A DNA stretch of 64,000 nucleotides from Priestia filamentosa (GCF_900177535.1 NZ_FXAJ01000008.1:1-64000); one strand, 5' to 3'. Numbered from the stretch's first letter, positions 22,257 to 33,545 are shown. The notes: generated from the sequence alone by a model not told the origin. Translations and numbers: made by a program.

Positions 22257-24260
22257 ATGGGTGAAATCAGACAATCAGCTTGTCCATTGAACTGTTGGGA
22301 TAGCTGTGGCTTTCATATCGAAGTTGAAGATGGGAAGGTGAGAAAAGTCAACGGAGACCCTACTCACCCGATTACAAAAGGGAAAATTTGTGGACGAGGA
22401 AGAGCATTAGAAACGAGAACAAACTCATCTAAGCGTCTTACCGTTCCTTTGAAAAAAATCAACGGTACATTTGAGGAAATTTCATGGGAAAAAGCATTAG
22501 AAGAGATTAGCCGAAATTTAATAAATGTAAAGTCAAGATACGGTTCAGAAGCTGTTTTACATAGTCATGACTATGCTAATAATGGACTTTTGAAAAATTT
22601 GGACAAACGTTTTTTTAATGCATTTGGAGGAGTTACAGAGCTTTACGGAAGTATTTGCTGGGGAAGTGGTATTGAAGCACAAGTATGGGATTTCGGTGCT
22701 TCACACAGTCATGCTCCAGAGGATATTTTACACAGTAAAAATATTGTGGTTTGGGGACGCAACGTAGCTCGTACAAATATGCATCTTTTTAGTTATTTAC
22801 AAGAAGCGAAGAAAAAGGGCGCAATAATTACGGTTATTGATCCTATTCATAATGCAACAGCAAAACTTGCTCATCACTATGTGTCAGTAAAGCCTGGTAT
22901 GGATGGATTACTTGCAGTTGGGATTATGAAAGAGCTCTTTGAAAAAGATGTGTATGATAAAGAATTTGTAGAAAAATACACGCATGGATTTTCTGATCTT
23001 TGTAAGCTTTTAGACTCTCTGACAATGGAAGAGATTTTGGATAAAACAGAAGTTTCAAGAGACATTATTTCTTTGCTTGCATCTCTTTATGAAAGTGGTC
23101 CAACTTCAACTTATCTTGGTCTTGGTATGCAACGTTATCAAAATGGCGGAAATACGATTCGACTTATTGATGCTCTTGTTGCTCTAAGTGGGAACGTAGG
23201 AATCAAAGGGGGAGGTTCTCATTTCGGGAATACGCAAGTTGGGGAGAGTTTCAATATAAAAGAGCTCTCAAGACAAGATTTAAAAGAAACAAACCGTAAG
23301 TTTTCTATGATGACTCAAGCAAAGGAAATGATGGAGGCAAATGAACCTCCAATCAAAACGGTAATTGTTACTTGTGGAAATCCACTTACTCAAGTTCCAG
23401 ACACAAATAGCGTGCATAAAGCTTTTTCTAATGTGGAAACATTGATTGTATTTGAACAATTTATGACGGATACAGCGCTTCTTGCTGATTATATATTGCC
23501 TGTTACAACAGTTTTTGAAGAAACAGATATCTATTTTTCTTCTATGTATCATGGATATATGAACTATAGTGAAAAAGCGGTAGAGCCTCCAGGACAAGCA
23601 AAGTCCGATTTGTGGATTTGGACAGAACTTTCGAAACGGTTGGGGTTTTTCGATCTCTTTAATTATACAATTGATGAATTTTTAGCAATGGGTATTTCTT
23701 CTTTGAGTGAAAAGGGCATAACCCTTGAAAAACTAAAAGAAAAGCATCATATATTGTTACCAGTTAAAGCTGTGCCTTGGGAAGATCGGCATTTTAAGAC
23801 ACCAAGCGGAAAATATGAATTTACATCTCTTAAAGCTAGTGAAGCAGGATATAGCGGCCTACTCTCAGCATCATTACCTGGTGAAATAGAAAAAGAAAAG
23901 GGGAAAGAGAGCTTAAGGTATCCTTATACACTTTTATCTATTCATCCTTTAAGGTCTAATCACTCCCAGCACTATCATGTCTTAAAAGGAATGGACAAGG
24001 CAACAATTGATATATCACCTGATATTGCGCTTGAAAAAGAATTGAAAAACGGAGATCGTATCCGTGTATACAATGATCGAGGTGTGCTAGAGGGAGAAGT
24101 GAAAATTTTAAAAGAAGCCCATCCTAGAACAGTTAATATTGATGAAGGAAGATGGAGAACGATGGGAGAAACCGTCAACGTACTTACATCTAGTGCTCTT
24201 TCTGATAATGGATTAGGAAGCTCTCTTTATGATTGTGTTGTAAACATAGAGAAGCTCTAG
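22257..24260 (+). CDS. yyaE: Molybdopterin-dependent oxidoreductase YyaE
   Basis: DMSO reductase-family protein, 667 residues as in B. subtilis YyaE; substrate unknown. An N-terminal 4Fe-4S site is formed by ACPLNCWDSC (cysteines near 9, 13 and 17) and KGKICGRG (near 45). Mo-bis-MGD binding segments include the region YGSICWGSG at about 130, where the metal ligand would be expected, and GGSHFGNTQVGES. A C-terminal molydopterin dinucleotide domain starts near 550 (YPYTLLSIHPLRSNHSQ). No Tat signal is present, so it is cytoplasmic. Strong RBS AAGAAGGAGAGG. Confidence 0.9.
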   Translation: MGEIRQSACPLNCWDSCGFHIEVEDGKVRKVNGDPTHPITKGKICGRGRALETRTNSSKRLTVPLKKINGTFEEISWEKALEEISRNLINVKSRYGSEAVLHSHDYANNGLLKNLDKRFFNAFGGVTELYGSICWGSGIEAQVWDFGASHSHAPEDILHSKNIVVWGRNVARTNMHLFSYLQEAKKKGAIITVIDPIHNATAKLAHHYVSVKPGMDGLLAVGIMKELFEKDVYDKEFVEKYTHGFSDLCKLLDSLTMEEILDKTEVSRDIISLLASLYESGPTSTYLGLGMQRYQNGGNTIRLIDALVALSGNVGIKGGGSHFGNTQVGESFNIKELSRQDLKETNRKFSMMTQAKEMMEANEPPIKTVIVTCGNPLTQVPDTNSVHKAFSNVETLIVFEQFMTDTALLADYILPVTTVFEETDIYFSSMYHGYMNYSEKAVEPPGQAKSDLWIWTELSKRLGFFDLFNYTIDEFLAMGISSLSEKGITLEKLKEKHHILLPVKAVPWEDRHFKTPSGKYEFTSLKASEAGYSGLLSASLPGEIEKEKGKESLRYPYTLLSIHPLRSNHSQHYHVLKGMDKATIDISPDIALEKELKNGDRIRVYNDRGVLEGEVKILKEAHPRTVNIDEGRWRTMGETVNVLTSSALSDNGLGSSLYDCVVNIEKL

Positions 24261-24269
24261 AAAGAAAGG

Positions 24270-24298
24270 TTGTATTCTTTTTCAGAAATCTCTATAAT
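24270..24298 (+). promoter_or_regulatory. Sigma-A promoter of ychF
   Basis: -35 TTGTAT (24270-24275), consensus -10 TATAAT (24293-24298), 17-nt spacer, 80 nt before the ychF start. Confidence 0.75.
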
Positions 24299-24380
24299 TG
24301 TGAAAGGTTGAAGTAATAGTGAACACGGGCATGAGTCGTGTTAGACAATAGATTGTTCAAAATGAAGAGGAGTGGTTGAA

Positions 24381-25481
24381 GTGGCTTTAACAGCAGGAAT
24401 TGTTGGTCTTCCAAACGTAGGGAAATCAACATTATTTAATGCCATCACACAAGCAGGAGCAGAATCAGCAAACTATCCGTTCTGTACAATTGACCCGAAC
24501 GTAGGAATTGTTGAGGTACCTGATGAGCGATTGCAAAAATTAACAGAACTTGTAAAACCAAAAAAGACAGTTCCAACAGCATTTGAATTTACAGATATTG
24601 CAGGGATTGTAAAAGGTGCAAGTAAAGGTGAAGGACTTGGAAACAAGTTTCTATCACATATCCGTGAAGTAGATGCTATCTGTCAAGTTGTTCGTTGCTT
24701 TGCAGATGATAACATCACACACGTATCAGGCAAAGTCGATCCAATTGCAGATATTGAGACAATCAACTTAGAGCTTATTTTAGCAGATTTAGAAACAGTT
24801 GAGAAACGCATTGGTCGTGTTGGTAAAATGGCGAAACAAAAAGATAAAGAAGCAGTATTTGAATATGAGATTCTTGAAAAGCTAAAAGAAGCATTTGAAG
24901 CAGAAAAGCCAGCGCGTGCTGTTAGCTTTACTGAAGAACAAGCGCGTGTTGTAAAAGGTCTTCACCTTCTTACAATTAAACCAACTCTTTATGTAGCAAA
25001 CGTAGGGGAAGATGAAGTTGCAGATGCTTCTGAAAATGAATATTTGAAACTTGTTCAAGACTATGCTGAAAAAGAAGGCGCAGGCGTAATTGTGGTTTGT
25101 GCAAAAATTGAGTCTGAAATTGCTGAACTTGAAGGAGAAGAAAAAGAAATGTTCCTTGAAGAACTAGGCATTAAAGAGTCTGGATTAGATCAGCTTATTC
25201 GTGCAACATATGAGTTACTTGGACTAGCAACATACTTTACAGCAGGTGAGCAAGAAGTACGTGCATGGACGTTCCGCAATGGCATGAAAGCTCCTGAGTG
25301 TGCTGGAATCATCCATACAGACTTTGAGCGTGGTTTTATTCGTGCTGAAACAGTAGCGTATGAGGATCTTCTTGAAGCTAAAACAATGGGTGCAGCTCGT
25401 GAAGCTGGAAAAGTACGTTTAGAAGGAAAAGAGTACGTTGTTCAAGATGGAGATGTTATTCACTTCCGCTTCAATGTATAA
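24381..25481 (+). CDS. ychF: Redox-regulated ATPase YchF (OLA1 family)
   Basis: TRAFAC-class nucleotidase that prefers ATP and associates with ribosomes and stress responses in other bacteria. G1 GLPNVGKST is at about 8-16; G3 is DIAGIVKGA; the normally specificity-giving NKxD is replaced by NVGEDE as in YchF proteins. A coiled coil (~130-200) and a C-terminal TGS domain ending VVQDGDVIHFRFNV follow. GTG 24381 has AGGAG 7 nt upstream and gives the family length of 366; another GTG at 24372 overlaps the RBS. Confidence 0.96.
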   Translation: MALTAGIVGLPNVGKSTLFNAITQAGAESANYPFCTIDPNVGIVEVPDERLQKLTELVKPKKTVPTAFEFTDIAGIVKGASKGEGLGNKFLSHIREVDAICQVVRCFADDNITHVSGKVDPIADIETINLELILADLETVEKRIGRVGKMAKQKDKEAVFEYEILEKLKEAFEAEKPARAVSFTEEQARVVKGLHLLTIKPTLYVANVGEDEVADASENEYLKLVQDYAEKEGAGVIVVCAKIESEIAELEGEEKEMFLEELGIKESGLDQLIRATYELLGLATYFTAGEQEVRAWTFRNGMKAPECAGIIHTDFERGFIRAETVAYEDLLEAKTMGAAREAGKVRLEGKEYVVQDGDVIHFRFNV

Positions 25482-25507
25482 AAAACCGAGAATTTCTCGG
25501 TTTTTTT
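25481..25507 (+). terminator. Intrinsic terminator after ychF
   Basis: Stem AAAAACCGAGA / TCTCGGTTTTT with a 3-nt loop immediately after the ychF stop, followed by further T. Confidence 0.85.
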
Positions 25508-25629
25508 CTTTATATAAATAGACATATAAATAGACGAACGTATGTTTCTTTATTATGATAGTAAAAAGAAGATAATCAACTTAATCATAGAAACTAAAAA
25601 GCTATGTTTAAAATTTATTTTATCAGTCA

Positions 25630-25658
25630 TTGCAACGGATAGTTTCCTATGCTATAAT
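25630..25658 (+). promoter_or_regulatory. Sigma-A promoter of rpsF-ssb-rpsR
   Basis: -35 TTGCAA (25630-25635) and consensus -10 TATAAT (25653-25658), 17-nt spacer. The transcript would start near 25665, leaving a leader of about 70 nt. Confidence 0.8.
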
Positions 25659-25685
25659 TTTTAGATGTGAGTAATGACTATTGCT

Positions 25686-25722
25686 CCTTGCTCTATTTTC
25701 AAATAGGGCCGTTTAGACCAAG
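25686..25722 (+). promoter_or_regulatory. Probable S6:S18-binding leader (rpsF motif)
   Basis: The leader can fold with CTTG (25687-25690) pairing CAAG (25719-25722) around an inner stem CTATTT / AAATAG, leaving a large 3' bulge containing GGCCGTTTAGA. A hairpin with a conserved CCG in such a bulge is the described autoregulatory motif bound by the S6:S18 complex ahead of rpsF. Fold and CCG are seen; the regulatory role is by analogy. Confidence 0.6.
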
Positions 25723-25736
25723 AGGAGGTGACTATA

Positions 25737-26024
25737 ATGAAAAAGTACGAAGTTATGTACATCATTCGTCCAAACATTGATGATGAAGGTAAAAAGGCAC
25801 TAGTTGAGCGTTTCAACGGTGTTATCACAAGCAATGGTGCTGAAGTTACAGAAGCAAAAGAATGGGGTAAGCGTCGTCTAGCTTACGAAATCAACGACTT
25901 CCGTGATGGATACTATATGCTTTTAAAAGTACAAGGTGAAACTCAAGCAGTTAACGAATTCGACCGTCTTGCTAAATACAGTGAAGACATCATTCGTCAC
26001 ATTGTTGTAAGAGAAGAAGCTTAA
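25737..26024 (+). CDS. rpsF: 30S ribosomal protein S6
   Basis: 95-residue small-subunit protein of the platform that pairs with S18. [15 protein letters not shown] starts the ferredoxin-like fold, followed by [23 protein letters not shown] and the C-terminal [13 protein letters not shown] 25737 has AGGAGGTG immediately upstream; an in-frame GTG at 25728 lies inside that RBS. First gene of rpsF-ssb-rpsR. Confidence 0.98.
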   Translation: MKKYEVMYIIRPNIDDEGKKALVERFNGVITSNGAEVTEAKEWGKRRLAYEINDFRDGYYMLLKVQGETQAVNEFDRLAKYSEDIIRHIVVREEA

Positions 26025-26057
26025 TTATTGAACGAAATTCTGTAAGAGGTGGTTCTC

Positions 26058-26549
26058 ATGATCAATCGCGTTATTCTTGTTGGCCGTTTAACGAAAGACC
26101 CTGAATTACGCTATACGCCAAATGGAGTCGCTGTAGCAACTTTTAGTTTGGCAGTTAATCGCACATTTACAAATCAGCAAGGCGACCGTGAAGCTGACTT
26201 CATTAATTGCGTCGTTTGGCGTCGTCAAGCTGAGAACGTAGCAAACTTCTTGAAGAAAGGAAGTTTAGCTGGTGTTGATGGCCGAATTCAAACTCGTAGC
26301 TATGACAATCAAGAAGGCCGTCGTGTCTATGTCACTGAAGTGGTAGGAGACAACGTTCAATTTCTTGAGCCGAAGAGCGGAAGCGGTGGCGGAAATTCTA
26401 ATAACAATTTCCAAAGCTCTCCAAATCAAGGTTCTCCATTTGGACAAGATCAGAACCGCAACAATCAAGGATATACACGTGTAGATGATGATCCGTTCTC
26501 AAGCAACGGAGATACAATTGACATTTCAGATGATGATCTGCCATTCTAA
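26058..26549 (+). CDS. ssb: Single-stranded DNA-binding protein SsbA
   Basis: Coats single-stranded DNA at forks and recruits partner proteins. The OB fold covers residues 1-105 ([56 protein letters not shown]). A Gly/Asn/Gln-rich linker follows, then the acidic partner-binding tip DISDDDLPF. 163 residues. ATG 26058 is preceded by AAGAGGTGG. The long tail marks it as the housekeeping SsbA rather than the competence SsbB. Confidence 0.97.
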   Translation: MINRVILVGRLTKDPELRYTPNGVAVATFSLAVNRTFTNQQGDREADFINCVVWRRQAENVANFLKKGSLAGVDGRIQTRSYDNQEGRRVYVTEVVGDNVQFLEPKSGSGGGNSNNNFQSSPNQGSPFGQDQNRNNQGYTRVDDDPFSSNGDTIDISDDDLPF

Positions 26550-26604
26550 TTCATCACACAATAGATCGAGTTTTAATAATCTCAAATAGAAGGGAGGACT
26601 TGAC

Positions 26605-26847
26605 ATGGCAGCAGGAGGACGTAAAGGTCGCGGTAAACGTCGTAAAGTGTGTTTCTTCACAGCAAACGGAATCACTCATATCGACTATAAAGATGTAGAT
26701 CTTCTTAAAAAGTTCGTTTCTGAACGTGGTAAGATCCTACCTCGTCGTGTAACAGGAACTAGTGCAAAATATCAACGTAAGCTTACAAGAGCTATCAAGC
26801 GTTCACGTCAAATGGCACTTCTTCCATATGTAGCAGACGAGAAGTAA
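26605..26847 (+). CDS. rpsR: 30S ribosomal protein S18
   Basis: 80-residue basic protein binding S6 and 16S r[14 protein letters not shown] contains one cysteine, so this is not a full zinc-ribbon variant. [30 protein letters not shown] and the C-terminal [14 protein letters not shown] are diagnostic. RBS GGGAGG lies upstream and a strong terminator 10 nt after the stop ends the operon. Confidence 0.98.
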   Translation: MAAGGRKGRGKRRKVCFFTANGITHIDYKDVDLLKKFVSERGKILPRRVTGTSAKYQRKLTRAIKRSRQMALLPYVADEK

Positions 26848-26856
26848 GTTGTTTAA

Positions 26857-26896
26857 AAAGAGACAGTAAGTTACACTTACTGTCTCTTTTTTTATA
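26857..26896 (+). terminator. Intrinsic terminator of the rpsF operon
   Basis: A 14-bp perfect stem AAAGAGACAGTAAG (26857-26870) / CTTACTGTCTCTTT (26876-26889), 5-nt loop, followed by T. Confidence 0.92.
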
Positions 26897-26949
26897 GTAT
26901 AAACATATTGTGAACAATTTTTGACATAAGGGTTATTTGATGTAAAAGT

Positions 26950-26978
26950 TTGCGTCGGGTGTCTCATCTAGATAAAAT
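26950..26978 (+). promoter_or_regulatory. Candidate promoter of yybS-gdpP-rplI
   Basis: -35 TTGCGT (26950-26955) and -10 TAAAAT (26973-26978), 17-nt spacer, 35 nt before the yybS start. Reasonable sigma-A site with two -35 deviations. Confidence 0.5.
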
Positions 26979-27013
26979 ATAAGATAGTGTAGTTTAAAAA
27001 GTGAGGTGAAGTT

Positions 27014-27949
27014 GTGAATAAAGCACGTACATTAACTGAAGGAGCAATGAACTTAGCAATTTTTATTGTTCTGCTTCTCATTACAATTTATGTTCCAGCT
27101 CTTGGTGTTTTGGCTGCTTTTACCCTTTCTATCCCTTTTATCATATATACAGTTCGCCATGGGCTTAAAAATGGGATTTTTATGGTGATTATAGCTATCC
27201 CTATAACATTGCTTCTTGGTACATATGTATTATTACCTTTTGCATTGATGTTCGGAATTAGTGGGGTTGTAATGGGATATCTTTTTTCAAAAACGAAATT
27301 AGCATATGTGGTTCTCTTAGGAGGAACTGTTTCCTTTGCTTTAACATTGCTTTTGCAGGTTGTAGTAGCTAGTGTTTTCCTTAATGTTGATTTACAAGGA
27401 GTTTTTCAGCAATCTGTAAATGATTCAATACAGAGGTCAGAAGAGATTATGAAATCAGTTGGGCAAGCCCCTGTAGAAGAAGAGATTGAACTCATTCGAG
27501 AGAACATGCGGATGATGACATATCTTATCCCAACATTACTTGTTGGGGCTGGTGTAATATTAGCATTTATTACTCAGCTTTTCTCAGTACCCGTGTTGAA
27601 ACGCTTAGGACATAAACCAGTTTCATTTCCACCATTACGTGATTTACGTTTGCCTAAATCTCTTCTTTGGTACTATCTTATCACTTTAGTATGCTCCCTT
27701 ATCCCACTTGATGAAGGATCATTTGGGTATATAGCAGTGATTAACTTACTTATGGTACTTCAGTGGCTTATGTTTCTTCAAGGTGTATCGTTTCTTTTCT
27801 ATTACTTTCATAGCAAAGGAAGATCAAAAGCAATCCCTGTTGTTATTACGATAATTGCTTTAGTTATTCCACCTGCTGGAACTGTATTACGTATTGTTGG
27901 AATTGTAGATTTAGGGTTTAACCTCAGAAAGAGCAATTCTCAATCTTAA
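27014..27949 (+). CDS. yybS: YybS family membrane protein (DUF2232)
   Basis: 311-residue polytopic membrane protein with about eight hydrophobic helices. The DUF2232/YybS family is related to substrate-binding (S-like) membrane subunits, but its substrate is unknown. The N-terminal region TLTEGAMNLAIFIVLLLITIYVP and a central cytoplasmic loop at about 140-170 (SIQRSEEIMKSVG) are family-like. GTG start after GTGAGGTGAAG. It lies directly ahead of gdpP, a conserved pairing in Bacillus. Confidence 0.9.
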   Translation: MNKARTLTEGAMNLAIFIVLLLITIYVPALGVLAAFTLSIPFIIYTVRHGLKNGIFMVIIAIPITLLLGTYVLLPFALMFGISGVVMGYLFSKTKLAYVVLLGGTVSFALTLLLQVVVASVFLNVDLQGVFQQSVNDSIQRSEEIMKSVGQAPVEEEIELIRENMRMMTYLIPTLLVGAGVILAFITQLFSVPVLKRLGHKPVSFPPLRDLRLPKSLLWYYLITLVCSLIPLDEGSFGYIAVINLLMVLQWLMFLQGVSFLFYYFHSKGRSKAIPVVITIIALVIPPAGTVLRIVGIVDLGFNLRKSNSQS

Positions 27950-28038
27950 CCTAGAATAGAGCATATTCTTTCAAACAAGAAGGCATTTTTGCGTGTATAA
28001 TAGAATAAATAAGTAGCTTAAATAGGGAGTTGAAATGT

Positions 28039-30012
28039 ATGCCTATCTTTCAAAAAAAGCATATCATTCGTCTTCCTTTTTACCTTTTATATAGTTTTGC
28101 TTTGATTATAACAGCAATCATTACATATGAAAATTGGTATGTAGGGGCTGCGGGATTTGCTGTTCTTCTTGGCATGTTGTATCTCTATATAAAAATGGAA
28201 CGAATGATCATGACAGAGTTAGAAGCCTACATTTCCACACTTTCACATCGTGTGAAGAAAGTAGGAACAGAAGCTTTAATGGAAATGCCTATTGGAATCA
28301 TGCTTTTTAATGATGATTATCAAATTGAGTGGACTAATTCTTTTCTAGCTTCATGTTTTGCTGAAGAAACGTTAGTAGGGAGATCGCTTTATGATGTATT
28401 AGACAGCATTGTGCCGCTAATTAAACAAGAAGTAGAATCTGAAGTTGTTACCGTTTATGATCGCCGGTATAAAGTTATCATTAAAAGAGATGAACGTTTA
28501 GTTTATTTCTTTGATGTAACAGAACAGGCTACGATTGAGAAACTATATGAAGAAGAAAAAACAGTTTTTGGCATCATTTTTCTTGATAACTATGATGACT
28601 TGACTCAAAGCATGGATGATCAAGTGAAAAGTAATTTAAATAATCAGGTAACATCAATCATTAATCGGTGGGCAAATGAACAAGGCATTCTTATCAAGAG
28701 AACCTCTTCTGAGCGCTTTGCTGCCATTTTGAATGAACGTATTCTCTCTCAATTAGAACGAGACAAATTCTCTATTCTAGATCATGTAAGGGAAGAAACT
28801 TCTAAGCAAAATATTTCTCTAACTTTAAGTATTGGACTTGGGATTGGCTCTCCATCACTGCCGGAGTTAGGAACACTTGCTCAGTCGAGCCTTGACTTAG
28901 CGTTAGGGCGTGGTGGTGACCAAGTAGCAATTAAGCTTCCAAGTGGAAAAGTAAAATTCTACGGTGGGAAAACAAACCCTATGGAGAAGCGAACTCGAGT
29001 AAGAGCACGCGTTATCTCCCATGCGTTAAAGGAGCTTATCACAGAGAGTGAAAATGTGATTATTATGGGTCACAAGTATCCAGATATGGATGCCATTGGA
29101 GCTGCCATTGGAATCTTAAAGGTAGCAGCTGTGAACAATAAAAAAGGCTATATTGTGCTTGATCAAGAAAGAACAGACTCTAGTGTACAAAAACTATTAA
29201 GCGAGATTAAAAAAGACGAGAATTTATGGCCACATTTTGTTTCACCAGAAGAGGCACTTAATATGGCTCAGGATCAATCGCTCCTTGTTGTTGTGGATAC
29301 CCACAAGCCATCTCTTGTTATCGAAGAACGTCTGCTTAATAAAATAGATAGTGTTGTCGTTATTGATCACCATCGAAGAGGAGAAGACTTCGTTAAAAAT
29401 CCCCTTCTTGTATATATGGAACCATATGCTTCTTCAACAGCTGAGCTTGTAACAGAGCTCTTAGAATATCAACCAAAGCGTTTTAGTATTAATATGCTTG
29501 AAGCTACAGCATTGCTTGCAGGGATTATTGTAGATACGAAAAGCTTTACGCTTCGTACAGGATCTAGAACATTTGATGCAGCCTCTTTCTTACGTTCACA
29601 AGGTGCAGATACTGTGCTTGTGCAGAAGTTTTTAAAGGAAGATATGGATCACTATGTTAGGCGGGCAAAGATTATCGAAAAAGCTTGTATATATAAAGCA
29701 GGGATTGCTATCTCAAAAGCCCCAGAGAACGTTGCTTTTAGTCCGGTTCTTATTGCTCAAGCAGCAGATACATTGCTTTCAATTGACGGCGTTGTTGCCT
29801 CTTTTGTTATTGCTAAGCGTGAAGACGACCAAGTTGGAATTAGTGCTCGTTCATTAGGAAACGTGAACGTTCAAGTCATTATGGAAGGTCTACAAGGAGG
29901 CGGACATTTGACAAATGCCGCTACACAGTTGCAAAATATCAATATCGATGAAGCTGAAAATAAATTAAAAGAAGTCATTGATGAGTACTTGGAAGGAGGA
30001 ACACAATCATGA
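28039..30012 (+). CDS. gdpP: Cyclic-di-AMP phosphodiesterase GdpP (YybT)
   Basis: Hydrolyses c-di-AMP to pApA; sets levels of the messenger that controls potassium and osmolyte balance. Two N-terminal TM segments (about 12-55) are followed by a degenerate PAS ([19 protein letters not shown]), a degenerate GGDEF (no GGDEF motif; [11 protein letters not shown] retained) and the DHH/DHHA1 catalytic part with [12 protein letters not shown] and [12 protein letters not shown], and a C-terminal GGGHLTNAA. 657 residues. ATG 28039 is preferred over a TTG at 28030 beside the RBS. Its stop overlaps the rplI start by 4 nt. Confidence 0.96.
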   Translation: MPIFQKKHIIRLPFYLLYSFALIITAIITYENWYVGAAGFAVLLGMLYLYIKMERMIMTELEAYISTLSHRVKKVGTEALMEMPIGIMLFNDDYQIEWTNSFLASCFAEETLVGRSLYDVLDSIVPLIKQEVESEVVTVYDRRYKVIIKRDERLVYFFDVTEQATIEKLYEEEKTVFGIIFLDNYDDLTQSMDDQVKSNLNNQVTSIINRWANEQGILIKRTSSERFAAILNERILSQLERDKFSILDHVREETSKQNISLTLSIGLGIGSPSLPELGTLAQSSLDLALGRGGDQVAIKLPSGKVKFYGGKTNPMEKRTRVRARVISHALKELITESENVIIMGHKYPDMDAIGAAIGILKVAAVNNKKGYIVLDQERTDSSVQKLLSEIKKDENLWPHFVSPEEALNMAQDQSLLVVVDTHKPSLVIEERLLNKIDSVVVIDHHRRGEDFVKNPLLVYMEPYASSTAELVTELLEYQPKRFSINMLEATALLAGIIVDTKSFTLRTGSRTFDAASFLRSQGADTVLVQKFLKEDMDHYVRRAKIIEKACIYKAGIAISKAPENVAFSPVLIAQAADTLLSIDGVVASFVIAKREDDQVGISARSLGNVNVQVIMEGLQGGGHLTNAATQLQNINIDEAENKLKEVIDEYLEGGTQS

Positions 30013-30455
30013 AAGTAATCTTTTTAAAAGATGTAAAAGGTAAAGGTAAAAAAGGAGAAACAAAAAACGTAGCTGATGGCTATGCACATAACTTTCTATT
30101 AAAACAAGGTTTAGCTGTTGAAGCAACAAACAGCAATGTTAAACAACTTGATGCTCAGAAGAAAAAACAAAAAGAGCTTGAAGCAGAGGAGCTAAAAGAA
30201 AGCCAAGAGCTTAAAAAGACACTTGAGGCTTTAACGGTTGAGCTAACAGCTAAATCTGGTGAAGGTGGCCGTTTATTTGGATCTGTTACAAGTAAACAGA
30301 TTGCTGAGGAATTAAAGAAAAAGCATAATATCAAAGTAGACAAACGTAAAATTGAACTTGATGATGCTATTCGTGCTTTAGGCTATACAAACGTTCCTGT
30401 TAAGCTTCATCCTGAAGTGACAGCAACGGTAAAAGTACATGTTACAGAAGCTTAA
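30009..30455 (+). CDS. rplI: 50S ribosomal protein L9
   Basis: 148-residue protein at the base of the L1 stalk. The N-terminal domain [17 protein letters not shown] and [13 protein letters not shown], a long connecting helix (about 41-75), and the C-terminal domain with [16 protein letters not shown] and the terminal VTATVKVHV are all present. ATGA overlap with gdpP implies translational coupling; RBS GGAGG lies in the gdpP end. Confidence 0.98.
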   Translation: MKVIFLKDVKGKGKKGETKNVADGYAHNFLLKQGLAVEATNSNVKQLDAQKKKQKELEAEELKESQELKKTLEALTVELTAKSGEGGRLFGSVTSKQIAEELKKKHNIKVDKRKIELDDAIRALGYTNVPVKLHPEVTATVKVHVTEA

Positions 30456-30474
30456 TGATAACTATAGAGATGAA

Positions 30475-30506
30475 GATAATAGACAGCATGAAGGCTGTCT
30501 ATTATC
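30475..30506. terminator. Strong hairpin after rplI, without a U-run
   Basis: A 13-bp perfect stem GATAATAGACAGC (30475-30487) / GCTGTCTATTATC (30494-30506), 6-nt loop, 20 nt after the rplI stop. No T-tract follows, so it may stabilise the upstream mRNA or terminate only weakly. Confidence 0.6.
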
Positions 30507-30550
30507 ATTCATAGCCAATAAAAATAATGGAAATGAAGGGGCAAATAACT

Positions 30551-31921
30551 ATGAGTGATTTGTTTGCAGATCGTATTCCGCCCCAGAATATTGAAGCAGA
30601 ACAAGCAGTGCTTGGGGCAATTTTTTTAGAGCCATCTGCGTTAACAATGGCTTCTGAGATTTTAATTCCAGAAGATTTTTATAGAGCTGCACATCAGCGT
30701 ATTTTCAACTGCATGCTTACACTAGCAGATCAAGGGGAACCTGTTGACCTTGTTACTGTAACGTCTGAGCTTGCTGATCAAAAGACGCTTGAAGAAGTAG
30801 GGGGCGTATCTTACTTAAGTGATGTAGCAGAATCAGTACCAACGGCAGCAAATATTGAATACTATGCCAAAATAGTGGAAGAAAAATCCATTTTACGTCG
30901 TCTTATTCGTACTTCAACAACAATTGCCTCTGATAGTTATACAAGAGAGGATGATGTTGAGGCGCTTTTACATGATGCTGAAAAAAGTATCTTAGAAGTA
31001 GCTCAGCGTAAAAATACAGGAGCTTTTCAAAGTATTGGGGATGTTTTAGTTGAAACATATGACAATATTGAAGAGCTTCAAAATCGAAAGGGAGATATTA
31101 CAGGTATCCCAACAGGTTTTACTGAGCTAGACCGAATGACGGCAGGATTTCAGCGAAATGACCTCATTATCGTTGCTGCTCGTCCTTCTGTGGGGAAAAC
31201 TGCTTTTGCCTTAAATATCGCACAAAACGTAGCTACTCGAACAGATGAGAATGTGGCCATTTTCAGTCTTGAGATGGGTGCTCAGCAGCTTGTTATGCGT
31301 ATGCTATGTGCAGAAGGAAATATTGATGCTCAAAATATGAGGACTGGGGATCTCACTCAAGAGGACTGGAGCAAATTGACGATGGCAATGGGTTCTCTTT
31401 CAAATGCAGGGATTTATATTGATGATACTCCTGGGATACGTGTAGGCGATATTAGAGCAAAATGTCGACGTTTAAAACAAGAGAATGGCCTTGGAATGAT
31501 CTTAATTGATTATTTACAGCTTATCCAAGGTAGTGGACGCCATAAAGGTGAAAACCGCCAACAGGAAGTTTCTGAGATTTCTCGTGCCTTAAAAGGGTTA
31601 GCACGTGAGTTAGAAGTCCCTGTAATTGCGCTTTCACAGCTTTCTCGTGGAGTTGAACAAAGACAAGATAAGCGTCCAATGATGTCTGATATTCGTGAAT
31701 CAGGAAGTATTGAGCAGGATGCTGATATTGTAGCTTTCTTATACCGTGATGATTATTATGATAAAGAAACAGAAAATCAAAACATTATCGAGATTATTAT
31801 CGCAAAGCAGCGTAATGGTCCTGTTGGAACTGTTCAGCTTGCTTTCGTAAAAGAATATAATAAATTCGTAAACCTTGAGCGGCGTTTTGACGATGCAAGT
31901 GCACCTCCGCCAGCTTCGTAG
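30551..31921 (+). CDS. dnaC: Replicative DNA helicase DnaC (DnaB family)
   Basis: Hexameric 5'-3' helicase of the replication fork, loaded by DnaB/DnaD/DnaI in Bacillus. The N-terminal collar domain begins MSDLFADRIPPQNIEAEQAVLGAI. The RecA-like domain has Walker A RPSVGKTAFALNI, Walker B LILIDYLQLI-type (MILIDYLQLIQG), and QLSRGVEQRQDKRPMMSDIRESG with the arginine finger region. 456 residues. The start is ATG 30551; the open frame reaches back to 30527 but family N-termini begin at MSDL. Confidence 0.97.
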   Translation: MSDLFADRIPPQNIEAEQAVLGAIFLEPSALTMASEILIPEDFYRAAHQRIFNCMLTLADQGEPVDLVTVTSELADQKTLEEVGGVSYLSDVAESVPTAANIEYYAKIVEEKSILRRLIRTSTTIASDSYTREDDVEALLHDAEKSILEVAQRKNTGAFQSIGDVLVETYDNIEELQNRKGDITGIPTGFTELDRMTAGFQRNDLIIVAARPSVGKTAFALNIAQNVATRTDENVAIFSLEMGAQQLVMRMLCAEGNIDAQNMRTGDLTQEDWSKLTMAMGSLSNAGIYIDDTPGIRVGDIRAKCRRLKQENGLGMILIDYLQLIQGSGRHKGENRQQEVSEISRALKGLARELEVPVIALSQLSRGVEQRQDKRPMMSDIRESGSIEQDADIVAFLYRDDYYDKETENQNIIEIIIAKQRNGPVGTVQLAFVKEYNKFVNLERRFDDASAPPPAS

Positions 31922-31954
31922 AAACCTCTTCATAATTGATGAAGAGGTTTTTTT
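31922..31954 (+). terminator. Intrinsic terminator after dnaC
   Basis: Perfect 12-bp stem AAACCTCTTCAT / ATGAAGAGGTTT with a 5-nt loop followed by T. Confidence 0.9.
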
Positions 31955-31981
31955 ACTTTTTTAGAATAAAGAAAACGCTTT

Positions 31982-32025
31982 TTAGGCGAACATATTTGAA
32001 AAAGAAATATTAATTGTTCGTGTTT
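31982..32025. promoter_or_regulatory. PurR operator (two inverted PurBoxes) of purA
   Basis: CGAAC at 31987-31991 and its inverse GTTCG at 32016-32020 are each embedded in AT-rich 14-bp boxes (31982-31995 and 32012-32025) separated by 16 bp. Inverted PurBoxes with a 16-17 bp spacer upstream of the promoter are the known B. subtilis PurR arrangement, and purA belongs to that regulon. Confidence 0.75.
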
Positions 32026-32027
32026 TG

Positions 32028-32056
32028 TTGACTTGCAAATCTTAAATTGGTACACT
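32028..32056 (+). promoter_or_regulatory. Sigma-A promoter of purA
   Basis: -35 TTGACT (32028-32033) and -10 TACACT (32051-32056), 17-nt spacer, directly downstream of the PurBoxes. Confidence 0.75.
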
Positions 32057-32093
32057 TAGAACGTTCAATAAGGAAATAGACTTCTAATTGTAA

Positions 32094-33404
<1,311 letters not shown>

Positions 33405-33409
33405 AGGGA

Positions 33410-33437
33410 AAAGCCTGCAAATTGCAGGCTTTTTTTC
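33410..33437 (+). terminator. Intrinsic terminator after purA
   Basis: 10-bp stem AAAGCCTGCA (33410-33419) / TGCAGGCTTT (33423-33432) plus T-run. Confidence 0.9.
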
Positions 33438-33545
33438 TTTTTTTAAAACTTTTTTCAAAAAAAGTGAATAAATTTCTAAAATACTATTGCTTTATGTTTA
33501 AAGTGATGATATTATAATCAATGTCGCTAAGATATTAATCAATGT

